A DNA stretch of 64,000 nt from CAVUPF01 sp963803755 (GCA_963803755.1 CAWDNP010000003.1:270260-334259); one strand, 5' to 3'. Positions 53,281 to 62,642 are shown, numbered from the stretch's first letter. Notes: generated by a model not told the origin, from the sequence alone. Numbers and translations: made by a program.

Positions 53281-54717
53281 CTACAGCTGAAGGCTCTTGA
53301 CCTGCAGCAACTCCTCGATCGCAAAGCGCCCGTTCTCGCGCCCATGCCCGGACTGCTTGTATCCACCGAACGGCGCCAGCGGGTTGTAGGCGCCGCCGTT
53401 GATCTCGATCTGGCCGGTCCTGATCCGCCGGGCGACGGCGATCGCGTGCTCGGGGTCGGCCGACCAGACCCCCCCCGCCAAGCCGTACACGGTGTCGTTG
53501 GCGATCCGCACCGCGTCCTCCTCGCCCTCATAGGGTTGGATCACGAGCACCGGTCCGAAGATCTCCTCCTGGGCGATCGTCATCTCCGGCGTCACCTCGG
53601 AGAAGACGGTGGGGCGGACGAAGTAGCCGCGGTCTAAGCCCTCGGGGGGCTCGGCGCCGCCGATGAGCAGCTTCGCGCCCTCTTCCTCGCCCTTGCGGAT
53701 GTAGCCGCGTACGCGCTCGCGCTGGGTGTCGGAGACGAGCGGGCCCAGCCGCGTGGACTCCTCGAACGGGTCGCCCGGCGTGAAGCCTTCCGCCGCCTTC
53801 ACGGCCAGCTCCTCGGCTTCTCTGAGCTTCGCCCGCGGCACCAGCATCCGAGTCAGCGCGCTGCACGTCTGCCCGGAGTTGAGGTAGCACTTGCCGACGC
53901 CGTCGGGGACGGCTCGCTCGAGGTCGGCGTCGTCGAGGATCAGGTTCGGCGACTTGCCGCCCAGCTCCATCGCCACCGGCTTCACCGTCGCCGAGGCCAG
54001 CTCGCTGACCCGCCGCCCGGCCCGGGTCGAGCCGGTGAAGGAGACCATGTCAATGCCCGGATGCCCGGCGATCGCCTCGCCGACGACGGGGCCGGTCCCG
54101 GTGAGCAGGTTAAAGACGCCCGCCGGCAGGCCGGCGGCCTCGATCACCTCGGCGAGAATGAAGGCGTTGAGGGGAACCACCTCGCTGGGCTTCAGCACCA
54201 CCGTGGCGCCAGCGGCCAGCGCCGGCGCCACCTTGGCGGCGATCTGGTTGAGCGGGTAGTTCCAGGGGGTGATCGCGCCGAGTACGCCGACCGGCTCGCG
54301 CAGCACCCGCGAGTTGCCGATCTCCTCCTCCCAGGTGACTTCCTCGATCAGCTTCGGCATCGCCGCGAACTGGGCGATTGGCAGGCCGGCCTGGATGATC
54401 TGGCTCAGCGTCAACGGCATCCCCAGCTCCTGGGCGATCGTCGCGGCGATCTCCTCAGAGCGCTCGCCGAGGCCGGCGGCGATCGCGGCCAGGTAGGAGG
54501 CGCGCTCCTCGCGCGAGGTCTGCGACCACGCATCGAAGGCGCCGCGCGCCGCCCGCACCGCGCGGTCGGCGTCCTCAGCCGTGCCCGCGGGGATCGACCC
54601 CATGACCTCCTCGGTGGTCGAGTTGATCACCTCGATCGTCTCCGAAGCGGTCGAATCCACCCACTCGCCCCCGATGAAGATCTTGTCGCGGACCTGAAGC
54701 TCTGCCGTAGTCGCCAT
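53281..54717 (-). CDS. NAD(P)-dependent aldehyde dehydrogenase
   Basis: A 478-residue aldehyde dehydrogenase from the ATG at 54717, with GGAGGAACGC just upstream. It has GAITPWNYPLNQIAAKVAPA, catalytic Glu in AMELGGKSPNLILDDADLER and catalytic Cys in YLNSGQTCSALTRML. The end is normal (NGRFAIEELLQVKSLQL). Substrate unknown. It is separated by 180 bp from the HxlR gene and likely shares regulation with the acyl-CoA genes. Confidence 0.94.
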   Translation of the reverse strand: MATTAELQVRDKIFIGGEWVDSTASETIEVINSTTEEVMGSIPAGTAEDADRAVRAARGAFDAWSQTSREERASYLAAIAAGLGERSEEIAATIAQELGMPLTLSQIIQAGLPIAQFAAMPKLIEEVTWEEEIGNSRVLREPVGVLGAITPWNYPLNQIAAKVAPALAAGATVVLKPSEVVPLNAFILAEVIEAAGLPAGVFNLLTGTGPVVGEAIAGHPGIDMVSFTGSTRAGRRVSELASATVKPVAMELGGKSPNLILDDADLERAVPDGVGKCYLNSGQTCSALTRMLVPRAKLREAEELAVKAAEGFTPGDPFEESTRLGPLVSDTQRERVRGYIRKGEEEGAKLLIGGAEPPEGLDRGYFVRPTVFSEVTPEMTIAQEEIFGPVLVIQPYEGEEDAVRIANDTVYGLAGGVWSADPEHAIAVARRIRTGQIEINGGAYNPLAPFGGYKQSGHGRENGRFAIEELLQVKSLQL

Positions 54718-54897
54718 TTCGCGTTCCTCCTTGTTGCTGTGCCGTCCTGGCCGCGCGGTCAACGCTAGCGCTCTCGCGGTTTCGGTGCGGCGGGTGGCCC
54801 CTTGCTTTCCTGTCCTGCTGAATCTTCTTCCCGCCGTATACGGCGGGAAAGTGAGAAGCAACGCAATTGCCGCCGAGCAGCGACTGCTCAAGGGTTC

Positions 54898-55371
54898 CTA
54901 GGCCGCTTCGGCGCCCGCGGCTTCCACTCCGGGACCTGGTAGCGCCCGGGCGTCGCGGGCGCCCAGCACCTTGCCACAGCTTTCGCAAACGCCGCGATCG
55001 CTGACCGCCCCGCCGCACTCCTTATGGACGATCAGCATCGGCGGCCCCTCCGGGCCGATCGAGTGCCGGTCTCCCCAGCCGAGCAGTGCGATCAGTGCGG
55101 GCCAGAGGTCAAGCCCCTTCTCGGTGAGGAAGTACTCGAAGCGCTCGGGGCTCGTCTGGTAGGGGCGGCGCTCGAGGATGTCTGCGTCGATGAGCCGCTG
55201 GAGGCGGGCCGAGAGCACGTTGCGTGCAACGCCGAGCCCCTTCTGCAGCTCGTCGAAGCGACGGTGCCCGTTCATCACGTCGCGGACGATCAAAAGCGAC
55301 CAGCGCTCGCCGACAACCTCCAATGACTTAGCGATCGAGCAGACCTGTCCGGGGTAGTCGTGGCGGAGCAC
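54898..55371 (-). CDS. HxlR-family regulator with C-terminal zinc ribbon
   Basis: A 157-residue winged-helix protein: CSIAKSLEVVGERWSLLIVR, RFDELQKGLGVARNVLSARL and RLIDADILERRPY. A tail with HKECGGAVSDRGVCESCGK adds a probable CxxC zinc site. It sits between an aldehyde dehydrogenase on the same strand and a divergent thioesterase unit. A perfect palindrome 21 bp upstream of its start suggests that it regulates itself and its neighbour. Confidence 0.9.
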   Translation of the reverse strand: MLRHDYPGQVCSIAKSLEVVGERWSLLIVRDVMNGHRRFDELQKGLGVARNVLSARLQRLIDADILERRPYQTSPERFEYFLTEKGLDLWPALIALLGWGDRHSIGPEGPPMLIVHKECGGAVSDRGVCESCGKVLGARDARALPGPGVEAAGAEAA

Positions 55372-55391
55372 AGAGTGATGTTCTCACACAA

Positions 55392-55408
55392 GGTTGCTTC
55401 AAGCAACC
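55392..55408. promoter_or_regulatory. Palindromic operator between HxlR and thioesterase genes
   Basis: GGTTGCTT-C-AAGCAACC is a perfect 8-bp inverted repeat. A related half-site GTTGCTTGA recurs at about 55435. Position between divergent genes fits an operator for the HxlR protein. Confidence 0.65.
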
Positions 55409-55472
55409 GACTGCGGTAGGGTGACCTCGGTCGAGTTGCTTGACGAAACCCAGCCCGATTGGAGGCGCTGAT

Positions 55473-55625
55473 ATGAGGCTGATCCCAAGGCACAGGCATC
55501 ACCGGTCCAAGGCCCAGCGGATCTCGATAAGCCAGGCCGAGATCACGGCGGACCTGCACTACCCGGCAATCCGCCAGCCGGTCGGCGATAGCGTCGCGAC
55601 CCGCGTTCGCGAGGGTAAGCGGTGA
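55473..55625 (+). CDS. Small basic ORF coupled to the thioesterase gene
   Basis: A 50-codon frame from an ATG with GGAGG 6 bp before it. The product is basic, begins MRLIPRHRHHRSKAQRIS and has no known motif. Its TGA overlaps the GTG start of the next gene. The strong ribosome site suggests real translation, perhaps as a leader peptide. Confidence 0.4.
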   Translation: MRLIPRHRHHRSKAQRISISQAEITADLHYPAIRQPVGDSVATRVREGKR

Positions 55626-56170
55626 GCGCGGGCCGAGCAACTGCGGTTGACGCAGCGCTGGCGTTCGCCGAGTCCAGTCCGGAGACCAGCCGCAGTCGCA
55701 CCTTGGTCTGGCAAGACCCGGTTCCGACCGCGGCGGCGGGGGCGACGATGACGGGCATGGAGTACATGCAGGCGATCGTCGCCGGGGAGCTCCCGCCGCC
55801 GCCGATCGCGGTGACGATGGGGATGCGGCCGATCGAGCTGGGCGATGGCCGCGCCCTCTTTGAGGGCGAGCCCGGCGAGGAGCACTACAACCCGATCGGG
55901 GTCGTCCACGGCGGCTACGCCGCGACCCTGCTCGACTCGGCGCTCGGCTGCGCCGTCCATACCACCCTTCCAGCCGGCGTCGCCTACACCTCGCTCGGGA
56001 TCGAGGCCAAGTTCGTGCGCCCGATCACCCGCGACACCGGCCGCGTCCTGTGCGAGGCGAGCGTCGTCTACCGCGGCCGCCGCCAGGCCACCGCGGAGGC
56101 CAACCTCACCGCCGCCGAGACGGGCAAGCTCCTCGCCCACGGCACCTCCACCTGCATGATTCTCTACTAA
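55622..56170 (+). CDS. PaaI-type hotdog thioesterase
   Basis: A 182-residue acyl-CoA thioesterase from a GTG. The hotdog signature YNPIGVVHGGYAATLLDSAL holds the catalytic Asp region, followed by SLGIEAKFVRPITRDTGRVL. An extra N-terminal segment of about 45 residues precedes the domain. It probably hydrolyses aromatic or short acyl-CoA. Its stop overlaps that of the convergent pepA. Confidence 0.88.
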   Translation: MSAGRATAVDAALAFAESSPETSRSRTLVWQDPVPTAAAGATMTGMEYMQAIVAGELPPPPIAVTMGMRPIELGDGRALFEGEPGEEHYNPIGVVHGGYAATLLDSALGCAVHTTLPAGVAYTSLGIEAKFVRPITRDTGRVLCEASVVYRGRRQATAEANLTAAETGKLLAHGTSTCMILY

Positions 56171-57600
56171 CTCGAAAGGGCGCGGGCCAGCTCGACCAGG
56201 AGGCGAACGCCGAAGCCGCTGGCGTCGTTGCCGGTGTAGGGGCGGCCGACATCCCAGGCGGTGCCGGCGATGTCGACGTGGGCCCAGGGGCGCCCGTCGA
56301 CGAACTCCTCGAGGAAGGAGCCGGCGTAGATCGTGCCGGCCTTGCGCTTGGCCGAGGCGTTGGTGAGGTCGGCGACGGTGCCCTTGGTCAGCTCCTTGTA
56401 CTCCGGGTGCAGGGGCAGGCGCCAGGCCAGCTCGCCCGTCGCCTCCCCGGCCTCCACGACCTCCCCGGCCAGCTCGTCATCGTTGGAGATCACAGCCGCG
56501 TAGGTCGAGCCGAGCGCGATCAGGACGGCGCCGGTCAGGGTGGCGAGGTCGACCACCCGCTCCGCGCCCAGCTCCACCGCGTAGGCGAGGGCATCGGCGA
56601 GGATGAGGCGGCCCTCGGCGTCGGTGTTGTTGACCTCGACCGTCTTGCCGTTGTACTGGGTGATGATGTCGCCCGGCTTGACCGCGGTGCCGGAGGGCAT
56701 GTTCTCGGTCGCGGGAACGACGGCGAGGAGGTCGACCGCCAGCCCAAGCTCGGCGATCGCCGCCACCGCCTCCAGCACCGCGGCGGCGCCCGACATGTCC
56801 ATCTTCATCTCGTGCATGCCGGAGGAGGGCTTGATCGAGATGCCGCCGGTGTCGAAGGTGACGCCCTTGCCGACCAGCCCGAGGGTGGGGCCGGAGCCTG
56901 CGCCATAGCGCAGGACGATCAGCTTCGGCTCCTCCGCGGTCCCCTGGCTGACCGCGATCAGGCCGCCCATCCCAATCTCTGCGATCTGCTCGCGGCCGAG
57001 CACCTCGACGCCGACCGCGTCGTAGGCGGCGGCGATCTCCTCGGCGCGCTGTGCCAGGTAGGTGGGTGTGGCGACGTTGGAGGGCAGGCTCTGCAGGTCG
57101 CGGGCGCGGTTTTGGGCCTCGGCGCAGACGCCGGCCGCCTGCGCTGCGGCGGCGACGCTCTCGGGCCCCAGCAGCGTCAACGACTCGATCGCGGGTGGGC
57201 GAGGGTCGTTGGGGTCGGCGCTGAGGAAGCGGTCGAAGCGGTAGGTGGCGAGGATCGTTCCTGTCACCAGGCCCTCGGCGGTCGCGGTGTCCTTCGCGGA
57301 CTCCGGCAGCGCCCAGGCGAGGGACGTCGCCTCGACCTCGGCCGCCTCGCGCGCCACCAACGCCGCCGCGACCCGGGCGCGCTCGGCATCCATCTCCTCC
57401 CGCTTGCCGAGCCCGATGACCAGCACGCGGGCCGGTCTGTCTGGATGGAGCAGCGCGAGCTTCTTGAAGGCGCCCTTGGCGTCGGCGGCCCCCGGGGCGG
57501 TGGCGATCTCGGCCGGCATGCCCTCGCCGTCATAGAGGCCGATCGCGACCAGATCGGCATCGACCTCCGGCAGCTCAATCTGGCGGACCTCGACCTTCAT
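56167..57600 (-). CDS. pepA: Leucyl aminopeptidase PepA (M17)
   Basis: A 477-residue cytosolic metallo-aminopeptidase from the ATG at 57600. The two-metal site is visible in LVGKGVTFDTGGISIKPSSG, MKMDMSGAAAVLEAV and the signature NTDAEGRLILADALAYA. The N-terminal domain is normal. It removes N-terminal residues from peptides. Its start is divergent from the thiolase gene. Confidence 0.95.
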   Translation of the reverse strand: MKVEVRQIELPEVDADLVAIGLYDGEGMPAEIATAPGAADAKGAFKKLALLHPDRPARVLVIGLGKREEMDAERARVAAALVAREAAEVEATSLAWALPESAKDTATAEGLVTGTILATYRFDRFLSADPNDPRPPAIESLTLLGPESVAAAAQAAGVCAEAQNRARDLQSLPSNVATPTYLAQRAEEIAAAYDAVGVEVLGREQIAEIGMGGLIAVSQGTAEEPKLIVLRYGAGSGPTLGLVGKGVTFDTGGISIKPSSGMHEMKMDMSGAAAVLEAVAAIAELGLAVDLLAVVPATENMPSGTAVKPGDIITQYNGKTVEVNNTDAEGRLILADALAYAVELGAERVVDLATLTGAVLIALGSTYAAVISNDDELAGEVVEAGEATGELAWRLPLHPEYKELTKGTVADLTNASAKRKAGTIYAGSFLEEFVDGRPWAHVDIAGTAWDVGRPYTGNDASGFGVRLLVELARALSS

Positions 57601-57716
57601 GGCCGGCGAGTCTATGCGCTTGCGCACGCAGCTTGGCGAGTCCTCCCGGTATCGTCCGGCCCAGGGCAGGCGCCCTTTGAATCGCACCTCACGACCTCGC
57701 AGAGAGAAAGGCATAG

Positions 57717-58904
57717 ATGCCCAGCACAGTGATCCTTGGAACCGCCCGCACTCCCTTCGGGAAGATGGGCGGGGGCCTGTCCTCGCTCGATGCGACCGAC
57801 CTCGGCGGCCACGTGATCGAGGCCGCGCTGGAGCGCTCCGGCGTCGAGCCCGAGCAGGTCCAGCAGGTCGTCTTCGGCCAGGTCCTGCAGGCCGGCCAGG
57901 GGCAGATCCCCTCGCGCCAGGCTCAGATCAAGGGCGGTATCCCAAAGGAGGTCCCTTCGGAGACGATCAACAAGGTCTGCGCGTCGGGCATGCGCTCGAT
58001 CGGCATCGCCGACCTCTCGATCCGCGCCGGGGAGGCCGAGATCGCGGTGACCGGCGGGATGGAGTCGATGAGCCAGGCGCCCTATCTGCTGCCCGGTGCC
58101 CGCTTCGGCTTTCGCATGGGCGACGTCAGCGCCGTCGACTCGATGACCCACGACGGCCTCACAAATCCCTTCACCCACAAGCAGATGATCAACGAGGCGA
58201 GCGCGGTCTCCAACGAGTTGGAGATCAGCCGCGTCGACATGGACCGCTTCGCCGAGCGCTCACACCGCCTCGCCGCCGAGGCGACCGACGCCGGCCGCCT
58301 CGCCGAGGAGATCGTCGGGGTCACCGTGAAGTCGCGCAAGGGCGAGAGCGCCGTTGAGATCGACGAGGCGATCCGCCCCGACACCAACCTGGATACCCTC
58401 GCCAAGCTGAAGGCGGTTGGCGGCGAGGACGCCACCCACACCGCCGGCAACTCGCCGGGGGTAAACGACGGCGCCGGCGCCGTCGTGGTCGCCGCGCAGG
58501 AGTGGGCCGAGAAGGAGGGCCACACCCCGCTGGCGCGCGTCCTCTCCTACGGCGCCGTCGCCGATGACTTCTCCTACCTTGCGAGGACGCCGGCCAAGGC
58601 CGCCAAGCTGGCGCTGGAGAAGATCGGCAAGAGCCCCGAGGACGTCGACCTCTGGGAGATCAACGAGGCCTTTGCCTCGGTCGCGATCAACTCGATGCGG
58701 ATGCTCGGCATCGATGAGGAGAAGGTCAATGTCAACGGCGGCGCGATCGCCCTCGGACATCCGATCGGGGCCTCGGGCGCCCGCATCGTCGGTGCATTGG
58801 TTCATGAGCTCGGCAGGCGCGGGGGCGGCTTGGGCGTCGCCGCAATCTGCTCGGGCGGCGGCCAGGGGGATGCGATCGTGATCGAGGTCAACGGCTCGGC
58901 TTGA
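57717..58904 (+). CDS. Acetyl-CoA acetyltransferase (thiolase)
   Basis: A 395-residue type II thiolase with AAAGG ahead of the ATG. Acyl-accepting Cys is in NKVCASGMRSIGIADLSI, His in NVNGGAIALGHPIGASGARI and the second Cys in AAICSGGGQGDAIVIE. It either condenses acetyl-CoA or cleaves acetoacetyl-CoA. It is coupled (TTGA) to the HAD hydrolase gene. Confidence 0.95.
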   Translation: MPSTVILGTARTPFGKMGGGLSSLDATDLGGHVIEAALERSGVEPEQVQQVVFGQVLQAGQGQIPSRQAQIKGGIPKEVPSETINKVCASGMRSIGIADLSIRAGEAEIAVTGGMESMSQAPYLLPGARFGFRMGDVSAVDSMTHDGLTNPFTHKQMINEASAVSNELEISRVDMDRFAERSHRLAAEATDAGRLAEEIVGVTVKSRKGESAVEIDEAIRPDTNLDTLAKLKAVGGEDATHTAGNSPGVNDGAGAVVVAAQEWAEKEGHTPLARVLSYGAVADDFSYLARTPAKAAKLALEKIGKSPEDVDLWEINEAFASVAINSMRMLGIDEEKVNVNGGAIALGHPIGASGARIVGALVHELGRRGGGLGVAAICSGGGQGDAIVIEVNGSA

Positions 58905-59686
58905 GCCGCGCTGCTGCATTCTTCGATCTGGACAAGACCCTGATGGCAGGGTCGAGTGGGATGCAGTTTGCCCGCGTCGCCACCCGGCAGGGGATCGTCG
59001 GGCGGCGCCAGCTCGTGCGCTGGGCAGCGGAGCACCTGCGCTACCGGCTGCGCGGCACAACCGATGAGCGAACCGCCGAGGTGCTGCGCGCTGCCCGCGC
59101 GCTGATCTCCGGCGTGGCGGAGAAGACGATCGACCGGATGGGGCCGGAGGTGATGGCGGCAATCCTGCCGCGCGTCTACCCTCAGATGCTGGACGAGGTC
59201 CACGCCCACCAAGACGCCGGCCGCGCCACCTTCATCGTCAGCGCCGCCGGCAACGGCGTGGTCGCCTCGCTGGCCCAGGTCCTGGGCATGGAGGGTGGGA
59301 TCGGCACCCGCTATGAGGTCGACGGCGACGGAAACTTCACCGGCCGCTTCGACGGTCCTTTCGTCTACGGTCCCGGCAAGGTCGAGGCGATGCAGGCCTT
59401 CGCCACCAAACACGACATCGACCTGAGCGCCTCCTACGCCTACTCGGACTCGCTCTCTGACCTGCCGATGCTGCGAGCGGTCGGCCACCCGGTGGCCGTC
59501 AACCCCGATCCTTCCCTGACCGAGATCGCCAGGCAGGAAGGCTGGCAGACGATGCGCTTCGAGCGCCTCGGCCGCCGCCTCCTCGCCGTCGCGATCACCC
59601 TGGCGGCGACGATTGCCGGTTTCGGCGGCTCCCGCATCGCCGCCCGCCGCAAGCCGCCGCCCCGCCGCTTCGCGGCGCGGCGCTGA
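58901..59686 (+). CDS. HAD-IB family phosphatase with C-terminal membrane helix
   Basis: A 261-residue SerB-like HAD hydrolase from a TTG. Motif I is AFFDLDKTLMAGSSGM, motif II IVSAAGN, and motif III/IV YAYSDSLSDLPMLRAVGHP. A hydrophobic helix near 226-245 (LLAVAITLAATIAGFGG) and a basic tail suggest membrane attachment. Members act on small phosphates or lysophosphatidate; the substrate is unknown here. Confidence 0.88.
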   Translation: MSRAAAFFDLDKTLMAGSSGMQFARVATRQGIVGRRQLVRWAAEHLRYRLRGTTDERTAEVLRAARALISGVAEKTIDRMGPEVMAAILPRVYPQMLDEVHAHQDAGRATFIVSAAGNGVVASLAQVLGMEGGIGTRYEVDGDGNFTGRFDGPFVYGPGKVEAMQAFATKHDIDLSASYAYSDSLSDLPMLRAVGHPVAVNPDPSLTEIARQEGWQTMRFERLGRRLLAVAITLAATIAGFGGSRIAARRKPPPRRFAARR

Positions 59687-59711
59687 GGGTTCCCCCGCCT
59701 AGACTGTCGCC

Positions 59712-61334
59712 ATGGCGACCGAGCCACGGGCCAGGCCCGAGTTCAAGCAGCGCGACGCGGAGTTCTCGACCATCTCGGGGCAGCCGGTCCAGCCGCTCTA
59801 CACGGCCAAGGACGCCCCCGCTGACCCCGACGCCACGATCGGCAACCCCGGCGAGTACCCGTTTACCCGCGGCCCTTACCCCTCGATGTATCGGGGCCGG
59901 CTCTGGACGATGCGACAGTTCGCCGGCTTCGGCACGGTCGAGGAGACCAACGAGCGCTTTCACTACCTGCTCGACCACGGCCAGACCGGGCTCTCGACCG
60001 CCTTCGACATGCCGACCCTGATGGGCTATGACTCAGACCACGCGCGCAGCCTCGGCGAGGTCGGCCGCGAGGGCGTCGCCGTCGACAGCCTCGACGACAT
60101 GGAGCAGCTCTTCGCCGGGATCCCACTCGGCGGGGTCAGCACCTCGATGACGATCAACGCCCCGGCGGCGATCCTGCTCGCCTTCTACGTCTTGGTCGGC
60201 GAGCGCAGGGCGTCCCGGCCGGAGCACCTGGGGGGCACGATCCAGACCGACATCCTCAAGGAGTACATCGCCCAGAAGGAGTGGTGCTTTCCGATCGAGC
60301 CGGCGATGCGGCTGATCACCGACATGATCGAGTGGTGCTCGCGGCACATGCCCCGCTGGCACCCGGTCTCGATCTCCGGCTACCACATCCGCGAGGCGGG
60401 CTCGACCGCCCAGCAGGAGCTGGCCTTCACCTTAAAGAACGGCTTCACCTACGTCGAGCGGGCGCTTGAGCGCGGCCTGGAGATCGACGACTTCGCCCCC
60501 CGCCTCTCCTTCTTCTTCAACGCCCACATCGACTTCTTCGAGGAGGTCGCCAAGTACCGGGCGGCGCGACGGATCTGGGCGCGCGAGATGCGCGATACCT
60601 ACGGCGCCAGGCGCGAGGAGTCGATGCGGCTGCGCTTCCACGCCCAGACCGCGGGCGTCTCGCTGACCGCCCAGCAGCCGCTCAACAACGTGGTGCGGAC
60701 CTCGCTGGAGGCGCTGGCGGCGGTGCTCGGGGGCACCCAGTCCCTGCACACCAACTCCTTCGATGAGGCGCTGGCGCTGCCGACCGAGGAGGCGGTGCAG
60801 GTGGCGCTGCGCACCCAGCAGATCATCGCCATGGAGTCCGGTGTGACGAACACGGTCGACCCGCTCGGCGGCTCCTGGTTCGTCGAGAAGCTGACCGAGG
60901 AGATGGAGCGCGCCGCCTATCAGTACTTCGCCCGCATCGACGCGCTGGGGGGGATGGTCGAGGCGATCCGCCAGAACTTCCCCCAGCGCGAGATCGCCGA
61001 CGCCGCCTTCGCCTACCAGCAGGAGTTAAACGAGCGCCGTCGCATCGTCGTCGGGGTCAACGACTTCATCGACGAGGACGAAGCCCAGACGCCGATCCTC
61101 CGCATCGACCCCGCCCTGGAGCGCAAGCAGGTCAAGCGCCTGGGGGCGACGCGGGCGCGGCGCGACTCCGCGGCGGTCGAGGGTGCCCTCGTGGAGCTAA
61201 AGCGCGCCGCCGCGACCGAGGAGAACCTGATGGGACCGATCCTTGAGGCCGCCCGCGCCCGCGCCACCGAGGGCGAGATGATCGCGGCGATGCAGGAGGT
61301 CTTCGGGACCTACACCGAGTCGCCGGTGTTCTAG
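59712..61334 (+). CDS. B12-dependent acyl-CoA mutase, large catalytic subunit
   Basis: A 540-residue TIM-barrel subunit of the methylmalonyl-CoA mutase family without the B12 domain. PYPSMYRGRLWTMRQFAGFG and GLSTAFDMPTLMGYDSDH match the split form found in archaea and some actinobacteria. The B12 domain is encoded 14 bp downstream. The likely reaction is succinyl-CoA/methylmalonyl-CoA interconversion, but isobutyryl-CoA mutases look similar, so specificity is open. MeaB is encoded at 45463. Confidence 0.92.
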   Translation: MATEPRARPEFKQRDAEFSTISGQPVQPLYTAKDAPADPDATIGNPGEYPFTRGPYPSMYRGRLWTMRQFAGFGTVEETNERFHYLLDHGQTGLSTAFDMPTLMGYDSDHARSLGEVGREGVAVDSLDDMEQLFAGIPLGGVSTSMTINAPAAILLAFYVLVGERRASRPEHLGGTIQTDILKEYIAQKEWCFPIEPAMRLITDMIEWCSRHMPRWHPVSISGYHIREAGSTAQQELAFTLKNGFTYVERALERGLEIDDFAPRLSFFFNAHIDFFEEVAKYRAARRIWAREMRDTYGARREESMRLRFHAQTAGVSLTAQQPLNNVVRTSLEALAAVLGGTQSLHTNSFDEALALPTEEAVQVALRTQQIIAMESGVTNTVDPLGGSWFVEKLTEEMERAAYQYFARIDALGGMVEAIRQNFPQREIADAAFAYQQELNERRRIVVGVNDFIDEDEAQTPILRIDPALERKQVKRLGATRARRDSAAVEGALVELKRAAATEENLMGPILEAARARATEGEMIAAMQEVFGTYTESPVF

Positions 61335-61348
61335 GGTTCCCGCCGCCG

Positions 61349-61789
61349 ATGGAGGCCGCCACCGCCCGCAAGATCCGAGTCGTCGTCGCCAAGCCCGGCC
61401 TGGACGGGCACGACCGCGGCGCCAAGATCATCGCCCGCGCCCTGCGCGACGCCGGCATGGAGGTGATCTACACGGGCCTTCACCAGACCCCCGAGCAGAT
61501 CGCCGAGACGGTGATCCAGGAGGACGCCGACGCGGTCGGTCTCTCGATCCTCTCCGGCGCCCACATGACCCTGGTGCCGCGCGTCGTGGAGCTGCTCACC
61601 GAGCAGGGGGTCGACGACGTCTTGGTCACGGTCGGCGGCACGATTCCCGCCGAGGACATCCCCGAGCTGAAGCGACTTGGCGTCGCCGAGGTCTTCACGC
61701 CGGGCGCCGGCACCGACGACATCGTCGAGTTCATCCGCGACGGGGCGACCGAGCGGCACCGACGCGAGAACGACGACACATCTTCGTGA
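61349..61789 (+). CDS. B12-binding small subunit of acyl-CoA mutase
   Basis: A 146-residue cobalamin-binding protein. VVVAKPGLDGHDRGAKIIAR contains the lower-ligand motif DxHxxG, followed by VGLSILSGAHMTLVPRV and VTVGGTIPAEDIPELK. It partners the large subunit just upstream. Confidence 0.94.
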   Translation: MEAATARKIRVVVAKPGLDGHDRGAKIIARALRDAGMEVIYTGLHQTPEQIAETVIQEDADAVGLSILSGAHMTLVPRVVELLTEQGVDDVLVTVGGTIPAEDIPELKRLGVAEVFTPGAGTDDIVEFIRDGATERHRRENDDTSS

Positions 61790-61799
61790 ATAGATAGAC

Positions 61800-61817
61800 T
61801 GACTGACTGGTCAGTCA
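61800..61817. promoter_or_regulatory. Perfect 18-bp palindrome ahead of the ETF operon
   Basis: TGACTGACTGGTCAGTCA consists of 8-bp arms around TG. This is the type of site bound by TetR-family acyl-CoA regulators (FadR, PaaR-like). It lies 33 bp before the ETF beta start. The regulator is not in this window. Confidence 0.75.
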
Positions 61818-61850
61818 ACCATCCTGAGAACCAGCCAAGGAGGCTTGAAC

Positions 61851-62642
61851 TTGAAGATCTGCGTCCTGGTCAAGGAGGTACCGGACGCCGCCGTCCAGAA
61901 GCGCATCGACCCCAACACGATGCGACTGGACCGCAGCGGCGAGAAGAACCTCAACCCCTTCGACACCCACGCAATCGAGGCCGCCATGCAGATCAAGGAG
62001 GGCGGCGCGATCCCGGTCGAGGAGGTGGTCGCGGTGACGATGGGACCTGACTCCGCCGTCCGCGCCCTCCACAAGGCGGTCGCGCTCGGTGCCGATCGCT
62101 CGGTGCACCTCTCCGACGGCGCCCTGGCCGGATCCGATGTCTGCGCGACCGGCTACTCGCTCGCCAAGGTGCTGGAGGCCGAGAGCCCCGACCTGGTGCT
62201 GCTCGGCCAGCAGTCCGACGACGGCGAGTGCTACACGATCGGCGCCGTCGTCGCCGACCACCTGAAGATGCCCTCGCTGACCCAGGTGATCAAGATCGAC
62301 GTCGCCGACGGCAAGCTGCGCTGCGAGCGCCAGGCCGAGTACGGCTACGACACGGTCGAGGTCGAGCTGCCCGCGGTGATCAGCGTCGGTGACGCGATCA
62401 ACGAGCCGCGCTACCCCAGCCTGAAGGCGATCATGGGGGCCAAGAAAAAACCGCTGGACGCAAAGGCGACCGCCGACGTCGGGATCGACGGCGACATGGT
62501 CGGCGAGTCCGGCTCAAAGACCGCGGTCCTCGCGCTCAACCCCCCGCCCGCCAAGGAGGCCGGGGAGATCATCGAGGACGAGGACACCAACGAGACGGTC
62601 GAGAAGATCGTCGCCTGGCTCGACGAGAGGAAGTTGATCTAG
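61851..62642 (+). CDS. etfB: Electron transfer flavoprotein beta subunit
   Basis: A 263-residue ETF beta (FixA). The TTG at 61851 fits the AAGGAGG at 61837-61843; a TTG at 61845 is too close. It begins MKICVLVKEVPDAAVQKRID and carries LLGQQSDDGECYTIGAVVAD and VEVELPAVISVGDAINEPRY, the ETF signature. It accepts electrons from acyl-CoA dehydrogenases. Confidence 0.95.
   Translation: MKICVLVKEVPDAAVQKRIDPNTMRLDRSGEKNLNPFDTHAIEAAMQIKEGGAIPVEEVVAVTMGPDSAVRALHKAVALGADRSVHLSDGALAGSDVCATGYSLAKVLEAESPDLVLLGQQSDDGECYTIGAVVADHLKMPSLTQVIKIDVADGKLRCERQAEYGYDTVEVELPAVISVGDAINEPRYPSLKAIMGAKKKPLDAKATADVGIDGDMVGESGSKTAVLALNPPPAKEAGEIIEDEDTNETVEKIVAWLDERKLI

Noticed and set aside
56050..57732. 560-codon plus-strand frame opposite pepA
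   Set aside because: The minus strand encodes a canonical M17 aminopeptidase with all metal-site motifs.
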